A DNA stretch of 64,000 nucleotides, taken from the NCBI RefSeq assembly GCF_028877475.1, contig NZ_CP113527.1:3775501-3839500 (forward strand). Direction: 5' to 3'. The notes beneath the pieces were generated by a model. The model saw nothing but the letters and a program-made list of their open reading frames with translations. It had not been told where the DNA came from and searched no databases. A program made the translations under genes and the position numbers. This stretch comes from Lysinibacillus irui (GTDB lineage: Bacteria; Bacillota; Bacilli; Bacillales_A; Planococcaceae). Shown piece by piece: positions 8,301-16,959 of the stretch (position 1 is the first letter of the stretch; every line of letters begins with the position of its first letter).

Positions 8301-8418
8301 TTGTAAATATTCTGTCTATTCATTTTTAAAATTAATCGCTAAGTCCTAGGTGTTTACCTAAACATTGAAATTTCAGCTAAAATCAGCTACGATGAAGGGG
8401 ATGAAATGAGGTGTACGA

Positions 8419-8604
8419 ATGTCAAATCCAATCACTGATAAAAAGCAGCAAGTAACTTATTTAAAAGAGCGTCTTGAAATGTTTTTAGAAGTATTAGATG
8501 CCCTTGATCCTGAAACAGCTGAATTAGAAGATATTGATCGTTTAATTCAAATGATGGATGATTTAGAAGATAAAATGGAGCAATTTAATGCTCGTGAACA
8601 ATAA
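8419..8604 (+). CDS. SE1561 family small acidic protein
   Basis: A 61-residue, mostly helical acidic protein (KKQQVTYLKERLEMFLEVLDALDPE…DIDRLIQMMDDLEDKMEQF). It matches the small Bacillales family named after Staphylococcus SE1561. Its function is unknown. The ATG follows an AGGTG site. It stands alone and converges on ywqG, with a shared hairpin terminator between them. Confidence 0.8.
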   Translation: MSNPITDKKQQVTYLKERLEMFLEVLDALDPETAELEDIDRLIQMMDDLEDKMEQFNAREQ

Positions 8605-8641
8605 TGAATCGTAAATAGACAAGCACTATTTATACTCGCCT

Positions 8642-8692
8642 AAAGACTATTGGCAAACTTCAACATTTAAAAATTTGCCTATAGTCTTTTTA
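8642..8692. terminator. Bidirectional terminator
   Basis: An imperfect long stem AAAGACTATtGGCAAA / TTTGCCtATAGTCTTT is followed by TTTAC between two convergent genes. Confidence 0.75.
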
Positions 8693-8722
8693 CTTTAGTA
8701 AAGCTTTAATTTTCGCTTGTTT

Positions 8723-9523
8723 TTAATGACAGTCCCAGTTATATAATACTTTGCTAAAATCTTTATTCTTTAATTCTTCCTCTGTAATGAAGAAGTTACC
8801 AACACCACAATCACCCCAAAGAATATCATCCCCCACACTATCTACTTGTAACAGCAAGATTGTAGAGTCAGTATAATCTCCGTATGCTCTTGGATCTTCT
8901 TGTGTAAAGAACGGATAACCACCTATTTTATGACCATCCCCCGTTAAAGCATCATAGAATGCATCCTCTAACATTTCATCCTCCTCTATAGAAGTTAAGA
9001 TGCTGCCATACTTGTCATTACTTCTAAAATCATCAATCGACAATGGTTCCAAACCTTTTTCAAAGGATAATGCCATTTCACGCTCTACAGGAAAATACAT
9101 TTCCTCACCCTCAATATTGACAAATGAAAAATCCTGGACAAGTTGCGATTCATCATACGTGATTGTTTCATGGAAAATAACCCGAAAACCTTCTTGATGT
9201 TGTCCATTATCGAAATCCATTCCTAAAACGTCATCATACCCATCAATATAAAACTGCAATATTCCTTCCTCGGGGAAATTTGGTAAATGGTTAGGTACCT
9301 CTGCAAAATTAATTTGAGCTAATAGTTTCAATGGTTGTCCATTGATGTTTTTGGGGTACTCCATCGACAATGGAAAATAAGGATCCCCTGCAAACTTACT
9401 TTGAAACAAAGTTGTTGTACTGATTTCCGTATCAACTAATACAACAGGTTTCATAGTTTCCTCTATTAACGGTCTATATTGTTCAATTTTCTCGGGTAAC
9501 TCAAGTAACGTTTTAGCACACAT
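8723..9523 (-). CDS. YwqG family protein (DUF1963)
   Basis: A 266-residue soluble protein of the DUF1963/YwqG family, function unknown. Typical features are FAGDPYFPLSMEYPK near residue 45, LLAQINFAEVP, GILQFYIDGYDD, a KIGGYPFFTQEDPR motif, and the ending WGDCGVGNFFITEEEL that forms the core beta-sheet. The start at 9523 has a perfect AGGAGG eight bases upstream. It is monocistronic. Confidence 0.88.
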   Translation of the reverse strand: MCAKTLLELPEKIEQYRPLIEETMKPVVLVDTEISTTTLFQSKFAGDPYFPLSMEYPKNINGQPLKLLAQINFAEVPNHLPNFPEEGILQFYIDGYDDVLGMDFDNGQHQEGFRVIFHETITYDESQLVQDFSFVNIEGEEMYFPVEREMALSFEKGLEPLSIDDFRSNDKYGSILTSIEEDEMLEDAFYDALTGDGHKIGGYPFFTQEDPRAYGDYTDSTILLLQVDSVGDDILWGDCGVGNFFITEEELKNKDFSKVLYNWDCH

Positions 9524-9713
9524 ACTAGTTCCTCCTTAATTGTGGATTCTCTTTCATATTAGAACAAACGTTCTGTAAAATCAACTCTCAACTAAAATAC
9601 TATTAAAATATGCTCTTATTTAACACTCTCAGATAAGGACTCTTTTTTTCATTAGTTGAAAAGAGTATAATGTAACGTGGAAATAATCAATTTTTCTATG
9701 GGGGGCAATACCA

Positions 9714-11252
9714 ATGAATCTACAAACTTTGGAGAAAAGTCTTTACGATTTAATTACTGAAACATCTACGAATTTACCTAAGGATGTTCGTCGTGCTATT
9801 AAAAAAGCAAAAGAGGCTGAGAATGCTGGCACTCGTGCAGCAATGAGCTTAGACACAATCTCTACTAATATTATTATGGCAGAAGATAACGTGTCACCAA
9901 TTTGTCAGGATACAGGACTTCCAACTTTCAAAATTTATACACCTGTTGGCGTAAATCAATTAGAAATTAAAGCTGCAATCAAAAAAGCAATCAATGATAC
10001 GACAGCAGATGCAAAATTACGTCCAAACGCAGTGGATTCCTTAACTGGTGCAAACAGTGGTAATAACCTTGGTGATGGTTTACCAGTTATGAAATTTGAA
10101 CAATGGGAAAAAGACTACATTACAATTAAGTTAATTTTAAAAGGTGGCGGCTGTGAAAATAAAAACATACAATACAGTCTACCATGTGAACTAGAAGGTC
10201 TTGGTCGTGCGGGTCGTGACTTAGACGGTATTCGTAAATGTATTATACACTCAGTATACCAAGCTCAAGGGCAAGGCTGTTCAGCTGGTTTCATTGGTGT
10301 TGGTATTGGTGGAGATCGTTCTTCAGGCTATGATTTAGCAAAAGAACAATTATTCCGTCATGTAGAAGATACAAATCCAAATCCAGATCTTGCAAAATTA
10401 GAAGAGTATGTAGTTAAAACAGCTAATACATTCGGTATCGGTACAATGGGCTTCGGTGGTGAGGCAACATTATTAGGATGTAAAATCGGCGTAATGCACC
10501 GTATCCCTGCTTCTTTCTATGTATCTGTAGCATATAATTGCTGGGCATACCGCCGCATGGCTGTAGACATTGATCCTCAAACTGGCGAAATTATTAAATG
10601 GCACTATCAAGAAGGCGAAAAAATTACCTTCAAAGAAGATGAAGTGGCTGCTACAACAGAAGATACAACAACAAATGTAGTAGAGCTTACTGCACCAATT
10701 ACTGAAGAACAAATTCGCTCACTAAAAGTTGGTGATGTCGTTTCTATTTCTGGTCGTATGTATACTGGTCGTGACGCTATCCACCACCATTTAATGAGCC
10801 ACGATGCACCAGTTGACCTAAACGGACAAGTTATTTATCACTGTGGACCTGTTATGGCAAAAGACGAAGAAGGTAATTGGACAGTAAAAGCTGCTGGTCC
10901 AACGACATCTATTCGTGAGGAACCATACCAAGGTGATATCATGAAAAAATTTGGTATCCGTGCTGTAATCGGTAAAGGTGGTATGGGACCAAAAACATTA
11001 AAAGCTCTTAATGAACATGGTGGTGTTTACTTGAACGCTATCGGTGGAGCAGCTCAATACTACGCAGACTGCATTAAAGGTGTTGACGGTGTTGATTTAA
11101 TGGAGTTTGGTATTCCTGAAGCAATGTGGCACTTAAATGTGGAAAACTTTACAGCAGTTGTAACAATGGACTCACACGGTAACTCATTACATGCAGATGT
11201 TGATAAATCATCATTAGAAAAACTAGCTTTGCATGCTGAAAGAGTCTTCTAA
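9714..11252 (+). CDS. Class I (iron-sulfur) fumarate hydratase
   Basis: Hydrates fumarate to malate in the TCA cycle. At 512 residues it fuses the alpha and beta domains that are separate chains in other bacteria. The alpha domain (about 1–280) has SPICQDTGLP with Cys64, GQGCSAGF with Cys189 and YNCWAYRR with Cys276, the three expected [4Fe-4S] ligands. The beta domain (about 330–512) has GDVVSISGRMYTGRDA, YHCGPV and GKGGM. Bacillus subtilis instead relies on class II FumC, so this Fe-dependent enzyme is oxidant-sensitive. GGGGGG precedes the ATG. It sits just upstream of the PerR/Fur-type ATPase but is separated by a terminator. Confidence 0.93.
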   Translation: MNLQTLEKSLYDLITETSTNLPKDVRRAIKKAKEAENAGTRAAMSLDTISTNIIMAEDNVSPICQDTGLPTFKIYTPVGVNQLEIKAAIKKAINDTTADAKLRPNAVDSLTGANSGNNLGDGLPVMKFEQWEKDYITIKLILKGGGCENKNIQYSLPCELEGLGRAGRDLDGIRKCIIHSVYQAQGQGCSAGFIGVGIGGDRSSGYDLAKEQLFRHVEDTNPNPDLAKLEEYVVKTANTFGIGTMGFGGEATLLGCKIGVMHRIPASFYVSVAYNCWAYRRMAVDIDPQTGEIIKWHYQEGEKITFKEDEVAATTEDTTTNVVELTAPITEEQIRSLKVGDVVSISGRMYTGRDAIHHHLMSHDAPVDLNGQVIYHCGPVMAKDEEGNWTVKAAGPTTSIREEPYQGDIMKKFGIRAVIGKGGMGPKTLKALNEHGGVYLNAIGGAAQYYADCIKGVDGVDLMEFGIPEAMWHLNVENFTAVVTMDSHGNSLHADVDKSSLEKLALHAERVF

Positions 11253-11296
11253 TTAAATAAAAGGTTGCAGTGATCTATTTTACTGCACAATTTAGT

Positions 11297-11340
11297 AAGG
11301 CACAGAATATTCCTAGTGAATAGACTGTGCCTTATTCTTT
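11297..11340 (+). terminator. Terminator after fumarase
   Basis: AAGGCACAG (11297–11305) pairs with CTGTGCCTT (11325–11333) and is followed by ATTCTTT. Confidence 0.75.
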
Positions 11341-11423
11341 ATTCGAAACAGACTCCCCTAACCGCCTTATGAACAACATAAAACTCCTTCAAACTTCCTA
11401 CTTTATTTTTATAAATTCCTTTG

Positions 11424-11438
11424 TTATAATAATTCTAA
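11424..11438. promoter_or_regulatory. PerR box upstream of the P1B-4 ATPase
   Basis: TTATAATAATTCTAA matches the PerR 15-mer consensus TTATAATNATTATAA at all but one defined position. It contains a TATAAT that can serve as the -10, so PerR binding would block the promoter. A weak -35 (TTTATT, 11402–11407) lies 17 bases upstream. Confidence 0.75.
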
Positions 11439-11451
11439 ATAAAATAGATGG

Positions 11452-11474
11452 TAATTGAAATCTATTTTCAATTA
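11452..11474. repeat. 9-bp inverted repeat, possible second Fur-like site
   Basis: TAATTGAAA and TTTCAATTA form perfect arms around a 5-bp spacer, just downstream of the PerR box. The centre partly resembles a Fur 7-1-7 site. Confidence 0.4.
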
Positions 11475-11509
11475 AAACCACTGAATAAACACTTATTTAT
11501 AGAGGTTTT

Positions 11510-11528
11510 GATATTGATTTTCATTATC
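11510..11528. promoter_or_regulatory. Fur box immediately before the ATPase ribosome-binding site
   Basis: GATATTGATTTTCATTATC matches 16 of 19 positions of the classical Fur consensus GATAATGATAATCATTATC. It ends about 14 bases before the ATG, next to the AGGAGGG site. Confidence 0.65.
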
Positions 11529-11541
11529 AGGAGGGATATGA

Positions 11542-13446
11542 ATGGAATACTCTAATCGAGAAAATATAAATTTAATTGAGAAAATTAAGGAGCATGCTGA
11601 ATTAATCGCTGCTCTTATGGCCGGCATTTTTATTCTACTTGCTTGGCGTTTAGATACAAGCGGACAAACAACTGCATCAGTTCTACTGTATTTAATAGCG
11701 TTTTGTGTAGGTGGTTTTGCAAAGGCCAAAGAAGGTATTGAAGAAACGATTGAAGATCGGAAACTTAATGTGGAACTACTAATGGTATTAGCCGCCATTG
11801 GTTCGGCAGCAATAGGCTATTGGACAGAGGGAGCTATTCTTATTTTTATCTTTGCTGTAAGTGGTGCTCTTGAAACATATGCCATGAATAAAAGTCACCG
11901 TGAAATATCAGCCCTTATGAACTTACAGCCAGAAGAAGCTTGGTTAGTGCGAGGCGGTTTTGAGCCAATGAAGGTGTCAGTCTCAACGTTACAAATCGGT
12001 GATCATTTACTTATTAAACCTGGAGAACGCATTCCAGCAGATGGGGTTATTTTCAAAGGGCAGTCTTCCATTGATGAATCTGCGATTAGCGGTGAGCCAT
12101 TACCTGTTTTAAAAAACGAAGGTGATGAAGTATTTGCAGGCACAGTTAACTTAAATGGTGCTATTACGATGGAAATGACAAAAGCTAATTCAGAAACACT
12201 ATTCCAAAAAATTATACAACTTGTTCAAAGTGCACAAAGTGAAAAATCACCCTCTCAGCAATTTATTGAGAAATTTGAAGGGACTTATGTAAAATTTGTA
12301 TTATTAGCTGTTGCCATTATGATGTTCCTTCCCCACTTTTTACTTGGCTGGGACTGGACAACAACATTTTACCGAGCAATGGTGTTATTGGTAGTTGCCT
12401 CGCCATGTGCACTTGTTGCATCCATCATGCCTGCTACATTAGCAGCAATCTCTAATGGTGCAAAAAATGGTGTCCTATTTAAAGGTGGTTTACATTTAGA
12501 ACATCTCAGTGTTTTACGTGCATTAGCAGTTGATAAAACAGGTACTTTAACACAAGGTAAACCCGAAGTTACAGATTTCATTGTCCGAGATGGTGAAGAT
12601 CGTGCTAAGGCTTTAGCCATTCTTGCAGGGATTGAATCTCAATCCAATCATCCACTTGCCCAAGCCATTACCTCGTATGCTAAGGCTCAAGGCATTACTG
12701 CCTTGCCTCAAGCAACAATAGAGGATATTCCAGGCTGGGGTATGAAAGGAACAATTCAAAACAAGGAATATCAAGTAGGAAAACCAGAGTTTGTGGATGC
12801 GCAACTTGCCAATGATTTTGCAAACGGCGCAGTGACTAAGCTGGCAGCAGAAGGAAAAACAGTTATTTTCATTCGCGATGAACATGGAATTGTTGCATTA
12901 GCAGCATTAAAAGATACTGTACGCTCCGAAGCTAAGAAAGCTGTCACTTTATTAAAAGAGCTTGGTATCCAAGTGGTAATGCTAACAGGCGACAATGAAA
13001 AAACGGCTAAAGTGATTGCTCAAGAAGCTGGCGTTACGGAATATGTTGCAGAATGTCTGCCTGAAACAAAGGTAACTGAAATGAAACGATTACTTACCCA
13101 ACATCAATTTGTTGGTATGGTCGGCGATGGTATTAATGATGCTCCTGCGCTTGCTACTGCAACTACAGGGATTGCTATGGGTGAAGGCACAGACGTTGCA
13201 CTAGAAACAGCAGATGTCGTGCTAATGAAAAATGACTTATCTAAAATCGCTTATGCTGTTCGCCTATCACGAAAAATGCAGCGAATAATAAAACAAAATA
13301 TATTCTTTTCAATTGGAGTTATTGTCCTATTAATCGCCTCAAACTTCTTACAAGTAGTCGACTTACCTTTAGGTGTAATTGGCCATGAGGGTAGTACAAT
13401 TCTAGTAATATTAAACGGTTTACGCATGCTTAATAAAAGTGTCTAG
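11542..13446 (+). CDS. pfeT: P1B-4-type metal-efflux ATPase (PfeT/ZosA-like)
   Basis: A 634-residue heavy-metal P-type ATPase without an N-terminal HMA domain. It has the SPC transmembrane motif (about residue 286), phosphorylation motif DKTGTLT (about 330), TGE-loop equivalent SGEPLP, hinge GDGINDAPA (about 528) and the late-helix HEGSTILVILNG, a pattern of P1B-4 pumps. Bacillus PfeT (formerly ZosA) exports Fe(II), is repressed by PerR and is affected by Fur. The PerR and Fur boxes upstream support iron efflux here. The metal is inferred, and Zn or Co cannot be excluded from sequence. The ATG follows AGGAGGG. Confidence 0.88.
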   Translation: MEYSNRENINLIEKIKEHAELIAALMAGIFILLAWRLDTSGQTTASVLLYLIAFCVGGFAKAKEGIEETIEDRKLNVELLMVLAAIGSAAIGYWTEGAILIFIFAVSGALETYAMNKSHREISALMNLQPEEAWLVRGGFEPMKVSVSTLQIGDHLLIKPGERIPADGVIFKGQSSIDESAISGEPLPVLKNEGDEVFAGTVNLNGAITMEMTKANSETLFQKIIQLVQSAQSEKSPSQQFIEKFEGTYVKFVLLAVAIMMFLPHFLLGWDWTTTFYRAMVLLVVASPCALVASIMPATLAAISNGAKNGVLFKGGLHLEHLSVLRALAVDKTGTLTQGKPEVTDFIVRDGEDRAKALAILAGIESQSNHPLAQAITSYAKAQGITALPQATIEDIPGWGMKGTIQNKEYQVGKPEFVDAQLANDFANGAVTKLAAEGKTVIFIRDEHGIVALAALKDTVRSEAKKAVTLLKELGIQVVMLTGDNEKTAKVIAQEAGVTEYVAECLPETKVTEMKRLLTQHQFVGMVGDGINDAPALATATTGIAMGEGTDVALETADVVLMKNDLSKIAYAVRLSRKMQRIIKQNIFFSIGVIVLLIASNFLQVVDLPLGVIGHEGSTILVILNGLRMLNKSV

Positions 13447-13454
13447 GCTAACAT

Positions 13455-13500
13455 AAAACAGCCCCGCTCATCTTGTACCAAGAAGCGAGGCTGTTTTTTC
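13455..13500. terminator. Bidirectional terminator
   Basis: AACAGCC…GGCTGTT with an inner CCGCT/AGCG pairing is followed by TTTTTTC, between pfeT and the convergent yihY-type gene. Confidence 0.8.
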
Positions 13501-14415
13501 TTATTTTAGCATTTCCTTTTGAAGTGCCCTTTTCTGCATTGTAGCATTTAATATCCCACCAAAGATAAGGATAATCCCCGTAAAATATAGCCAGAGCATT
13601 AAAATAATGACGCCACCAATACTACCATATGTAGCAGAATAATTAGCAAAATTATTAATATAAAAAGAGAAACCATATGTGACTGCTAACCAAGCGAATG
13701 TAGCAAACATCGCTCCTGGCCAAACGCCCATTATTTTCAAGCGAGGACTTGTATTAGGTACAATCCAGTAGATCCCCATTAAAACGATAAAAATAAGTAT
13801 TGGTGGAATGGACCATCTTAATCTATGCCAAATGGATTCAAACTGCTCCTCTATTCCAATGATTGAGAATAGGAAATGGCCAATTTGCTGACCAAATACA
13901 GGCAATAAGAGAGCAATCGCAATAACAAAAACGAGAGCGACTGTAAAAACTAATGACAAGCCTCTATCTAGTATACCTACTCTACCCTCTGTATCATAAG
14001 CTTTATTTAATGCACGAATCAGTGCATTAATGCCTTTAGATGCAGACCAAATTGTACCTAGTACCCCGATCGACAATAAGCTACTATTTCTATTTGTTAA
14101 AATCTCATTCAGCGTATTTTCAATGAGTTTATACACTTCATCTGGTAATACATTCACTAAAAATGAATAAACCTGTGTCGTTTTTAAGTTTAAATAAGGT
14201 AATAACGTCACTAAGAAAATAAGTAAGGGGAAGAACGATAATAAAAAGAAATAAGCCAATTGTGCAGCAAGCGCAGATATTTCAACTCGCTTTAGCCGAC
14301 CTATTAAATCTTGGACAAAGCCTTTGGATGTCATCACACTCACTTCCTCTTCAGGAGAGACGAACGATTTCACAACTCCAAAAGCATTATGCATAGTTGC
14401 TTTTTTCTTCTCCAT
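13501..14415 (-). CDS. YihY/BrkB family membrane protein
   Basis: A 304-residue integral membrane protein with six or seven hydrophobic segments. Family motifs visible are AAQLAYFFLLSFFPLLIF near residue 55, IGVLGTIWSASKGINALIRALNKAYD near 120, and a C-terminal YGSIGGVIILMLWLYFTG. The family was once called ribonuclease BN; its true function is unsettled. The ATG at 14415 has AGGAGG upstream, and a longer frame would overlap the preceding ytxH-like gene. It is downstream of that YtxH gene, probably in one operon. Confidence 0.87.
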   Translation of the reverse strand: MEKKKATMHNAFGVVKSFVSPEEEVSVMTSKGFVQDLIGRLKRVEISALAAQLAYFFLLSFFPLLIFLVTLLPYLNLKTTQVYSFLVNVLPDEVYKLIENTLNEILTNRNSSLLSIGVLGTIWSASKGINALIRALNKAYDTEGRVGILDRGLSLVFTVALVFVIAIALLLPVFGQQIGHFLFSIIGIEEQFESIWHRLRWSIPPILIFIVLMGIYWIVPNTSPRLKIMGVWPGAMFATFAWLAVTYGFSFYINNFANYSATYGSIGGVIILMLWLYFTGIILIFGGILNATMQKRALQKEMLK

Positions 14416-14437
14416 ACAATTCCTCCTAAAACTACCT

Positions 14438-14764
14438 TTATTCCTTATGAGGTACAGTAAAGGCTGATTTGGTGTCTTCAATCATTCCCTGTATTGTAGA
14501 AGGTAAATCTTTAAATTCATCAACCTTTTCTGCAATTGTGTTGACATTTTCTGACACACTTTCACAAAGTACCTTCGCAGCTAATACTTTTTCCTCAACT
14601 AAATCCTGTAATTCTTCTCGATTGGTTGCATAATAAGAAATGGCTTCCTTCATTTTTTTAGTTGTGGCAATTGTTTTTTCCCGAGTTGTACGATCTAGCA
14701 TACTTAATGCAGCACCAACTGCTGCTCCTGCCACGATAGATGCTAATAATTTACTTTGACCCAT
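14438..14764 (-). CDS. YtxH domain protein
   Basis: A 108-residue protein with an N-terminal glycine/alanine-rich transmembrane helix (LLASIVAGAAVGAALSML) followed by a charged amphipathic helix, the layout of YtxH general-stress membrane proteins. Its role is unknown. It ends 22 bases before the YihY-like start, and the two are likely co-transcribed. Confidence 0.8.
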   Translation of the reverse strand: MGQSKLLASIVAGAAVGAALSMLDRTTREKTIATTKKMKEAISYYATNREELQDLVEEKVLAAKVLCESVSENVNTIAEKVDEFKDLPSTIQGMIEDTKSAFTVPHKE

Positions 14765-14941
14765 ATTAAAACCCCCTGCTTGTGTAATTGCATATTCCCT
14801 ATTATTTCATAAATAAACAGTCTACTGCCCTTATTCTACCCAATAACAGTCTATTTTTAAAGCAATGCCCAAATACGGAGTTGACATTTTTTTTATTCAA
14901 TGAAATGATATGTGCGAGGAGAACGAAAGGTAGGGTAAAAA

Positions 14942-15163
14942 ATGGATTTATCAGTTCCATCTAAAGAAAACGTTGTTTATATGGTTGATCAAATGAAAGA
15001 CAAGCTTCGCATGGTGAATGTCGATGCGATGAAATCGGAACACTTCGATGAAGCAAATTATGAAGATTTAGTGTATTTATATGAAATGGTTATGAAAAGA
15101 GAAACATTTAGCCCAAGTGAAATGCAAGCAATTGTCGCTGAATTAGGATCTTTACGTAAATAA
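14942..15163 (+). CDS. yfkK: UPF0435 / DUF1128 protein YfkK
   Basis: A 73-residue helical protein matching the YfkK family ([30 protein letters not shown]-like segment, [13 protein letters not shown]). Its function is unknown. A TTGACA lies at 14881–14886. It converges on motB, and the two share a strong terminator. Confidence 0.87.
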   Translation: MDLSVPSKENVVYMVDQMKDKLRMVNVDAMKSEHFDEANYEDLVYLYEMVMKRETFSPSEMQAIVAELGSLRK

Positions 15164-15170
15164 GTCAATA

Positions 15171-15220
15171 AAAAGGCCATTAGCAAGAGACATTTTGTCT
15201 GTTGCTAATAGCCTTTTTTT
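15171..15220. terminator. Bidirectional terminator between yfkK and motB
   Basis: A long stem AAAAAGGCcATTAGCAA / TTGCTAATaGCCTTTTT is followed by TTATTG. Confidence 0.88.
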
Positions 15221-15983
15221 ATTGTGTATTTTTAGCTTCCGAACCATCCTCAGTCACTAATGGCTGGATGAGCACCTCAACACGACGATTCTGTGCACGA
15301 CCCTCTGCTGTATCATTCGGTGCAATAGCTCGGTTTTCACCATAACCCTTCGCACTAAAGTTCTCCGATTTTAATTGTGAATTACTATCCAATAATACCA
15401 TGTAAAAATTGGATGCACGCATTAAGGACAACTCTAAATTTGATGAGAAATTAGGTCCAGCTGGCACATTATCCGTATGACCCGTAATGACAATGTTACG
15501 TGGCGGATTAGACACTAGTACATCTGCAAGCTCTTTGGCAATTGGAATATATTCTGGTTTAATCGTTGCTTGACCAGGATCAAATAAAATACTATCTCGA
15601 ATTGTCACAAGTAACCCTTCATCCGTCATCTCTGTTGCAAATTGTTCTTCCATTTCATTGACGGCAATAAAGTTATCCACACTATCTTTAATAGCTGCTA
15701 GCTCTTGCTGATCTTTTAAATAGGCTGAATTTTGCTGTGGTGTTTGGTCGCTGTCCGCATTTGGAGTTGGTACTGGTGCTGGTTGCTCTAAAAAGCTTGT
15801 TCCACCTTCAAATACTTGATTAAATACTGCTGACATTCTATCTAACTTTTCTTGGTCGACTGAACTTGAAGCAAATAAAATAATAAACACCGCTAAGAGC
15901 AGCGTTAAGATATCTGCATATGGTACTAACCAAGATTCATCAATATGCTCATCATGCTTTTTTTTCTTAGCTTTCTTTGCCAA
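15219..15983 (-). CDS. motB: Flagellar stator protein MotB
   Basis: The peptidoglycan-anchored half of the H+-driven flagellar stator. A lysine-rich N-terminus is followed by one transmembrane helix with the essential aspartate in WLVPYADILTLLLAVFIILFAS. A plug/linker rich in Pro/Gln comes next, then an OmpA-like domain with TGHTDNVP and NRRVEVLI at the end. Start codons are non-ATG: GTG at 16004, GTG at 15989 or TTG at 15983. TTG 15983 was chosen because GGGGCGGG lies five bases before it and it gives MAKKAKKKK, like Bacillus MotB. It overlaps motA slightly. Confidence 0.88.
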   Translation of the reverse strand: MAKKAKKKKHDEHIDESWLVPYADILTLLLAVFIILFASSSVDQEKLDRMSAVFNQVFEGGTSFLEQPAPVPTPNADSDQTPQQNSAYLKDQQELAAIKDSVDNFIAVNEMEEQFATEMTDEGLLVTIRDSILFDPGQATIKPEYIPIAKELADVLVSNPPRNIVITGHTDNVPAGPNFSSNLELSLMRASNFYMVLLDSNSQLKSENFSAKGYGENRAIAPNDTAEGRAQNRRVEVLIQPLVTEDGSEAKNTQ

Positions 15984-16770
15984 GGCCACCCGCCCCGCTT
16001 TCACCAGAAATTTGACGACGTTCTTCCATCGTTAAGTATGATGATAATTTCTGTTCAATAACACGTGGAGCCTCCCCTTCTAATACTGAAAGGATACCCT
16101 CAATCATCATTCTCTTTTGTTTTACTTCTAAAGCAGACTTACGCTTTAATTTGTTTGCAAATGGGTGCCATAACACATAACCAGTAAAGATACCGAGTAA
16201 TGTAGCCATGAAGGCTGCCGAAATAGCATGTCCAAGTTTTTCAATATCGTTCATATCTGCCAATGCGGCAATTAACCCTACTACTGCACCAAGAACCCCT
16301 AGAGTAGGTGCATATGTACCTGCTTGCGTAAAGATAGCAGAACCACTAGCATGACGCTCTTCCATTGCCTCTACTTCTTCCGTTAGTACGTCACGAATGT
16401 AATCAGCATTTTGACCATCAATTGCTAATGTAAGACCATTTTTTAAAAATGGGTCTTCAATTTCCGAAGCTTTACTTTCTAGCGCTAATAATCCTTCACG
16501 ACGAGCTAAATCAGCCCATTGTGAAAACATTTTAATAATTTCTATATCATCTGCTAATTTAGTTTCTTTAAAAAGAATTTTAAATAGCTTTGGTACACGC
16601 TTTAACTCCTTCATAGGAAAGGCAATTGTTACTGCGGAAATAGTACCAAAAATGATAATTAGAATGGCTGCTGGGTTATAAAATGCAGATAAACTTACAC
16701 CCTTCATGACCATCCCTACTAACAGCGCTATTAACGCAATTATCAACCCTATAACTGATGACTTATCCAT
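15967..16770 (-). CDS. motA: Flagellar stator protein MotA
   Basis: Proton-channel subunit of the flagellar motor, 267 residues with four transmembrane helices. Conserved cytoplasmic-loop text includes the PMKELKRVPKLFKILF segment and the TM3/TM4 region GTYAPTLGVLGAVVGLIAAL and LGHAISAAFMATLLGIFTGY. The ATG at 16770 (MDKSSVIG) has GGAGG upstream; the longer frame is unlikely. It is co-directional with motB and overlaps it. There is no flagellar gene cluster nearby, as is usual for motAB in Bacillales. Confidence 0.93.
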   Translation of the reverse strand: MDKSSVIGLIIALIALLVGMVMKGVSLSAFYNPAAILIIIFGTISAVTIAFPMKELKRVPKLFKILFKETKLADDIEIIKMFSQWADLARREGLLALESKASEIEDPFLKNGLTLAIDGQNADYIRDVLTEEVEAMEERHASGSAIFTQAGTYAPTLGVLGAVVGLIAALADMNDIEKLGHAISAAFMATLLGIFTGYVLWHPFANKLKRKSALEVKQKRMMIEGILSVLEGEAPRVIEQKLSSYLTMEERRQISGESGAGGLGKES

Positions 16771-16959
16771 CCTAGAACCTCCAAATCTACTAATAATGTT
16801 AATTTCGGCTGTTTTTCCATAATTTAAATATATAAATGTAGTATAAATGTATTTCACTTATTTTTCGATGAAATTAATGCTTTTTATTCACATTTCGACC
16901 ATTTTTGATTATATTGAATTAAGAATATTACACTAAACTGTCTTATTTCGAAAGGGGAT

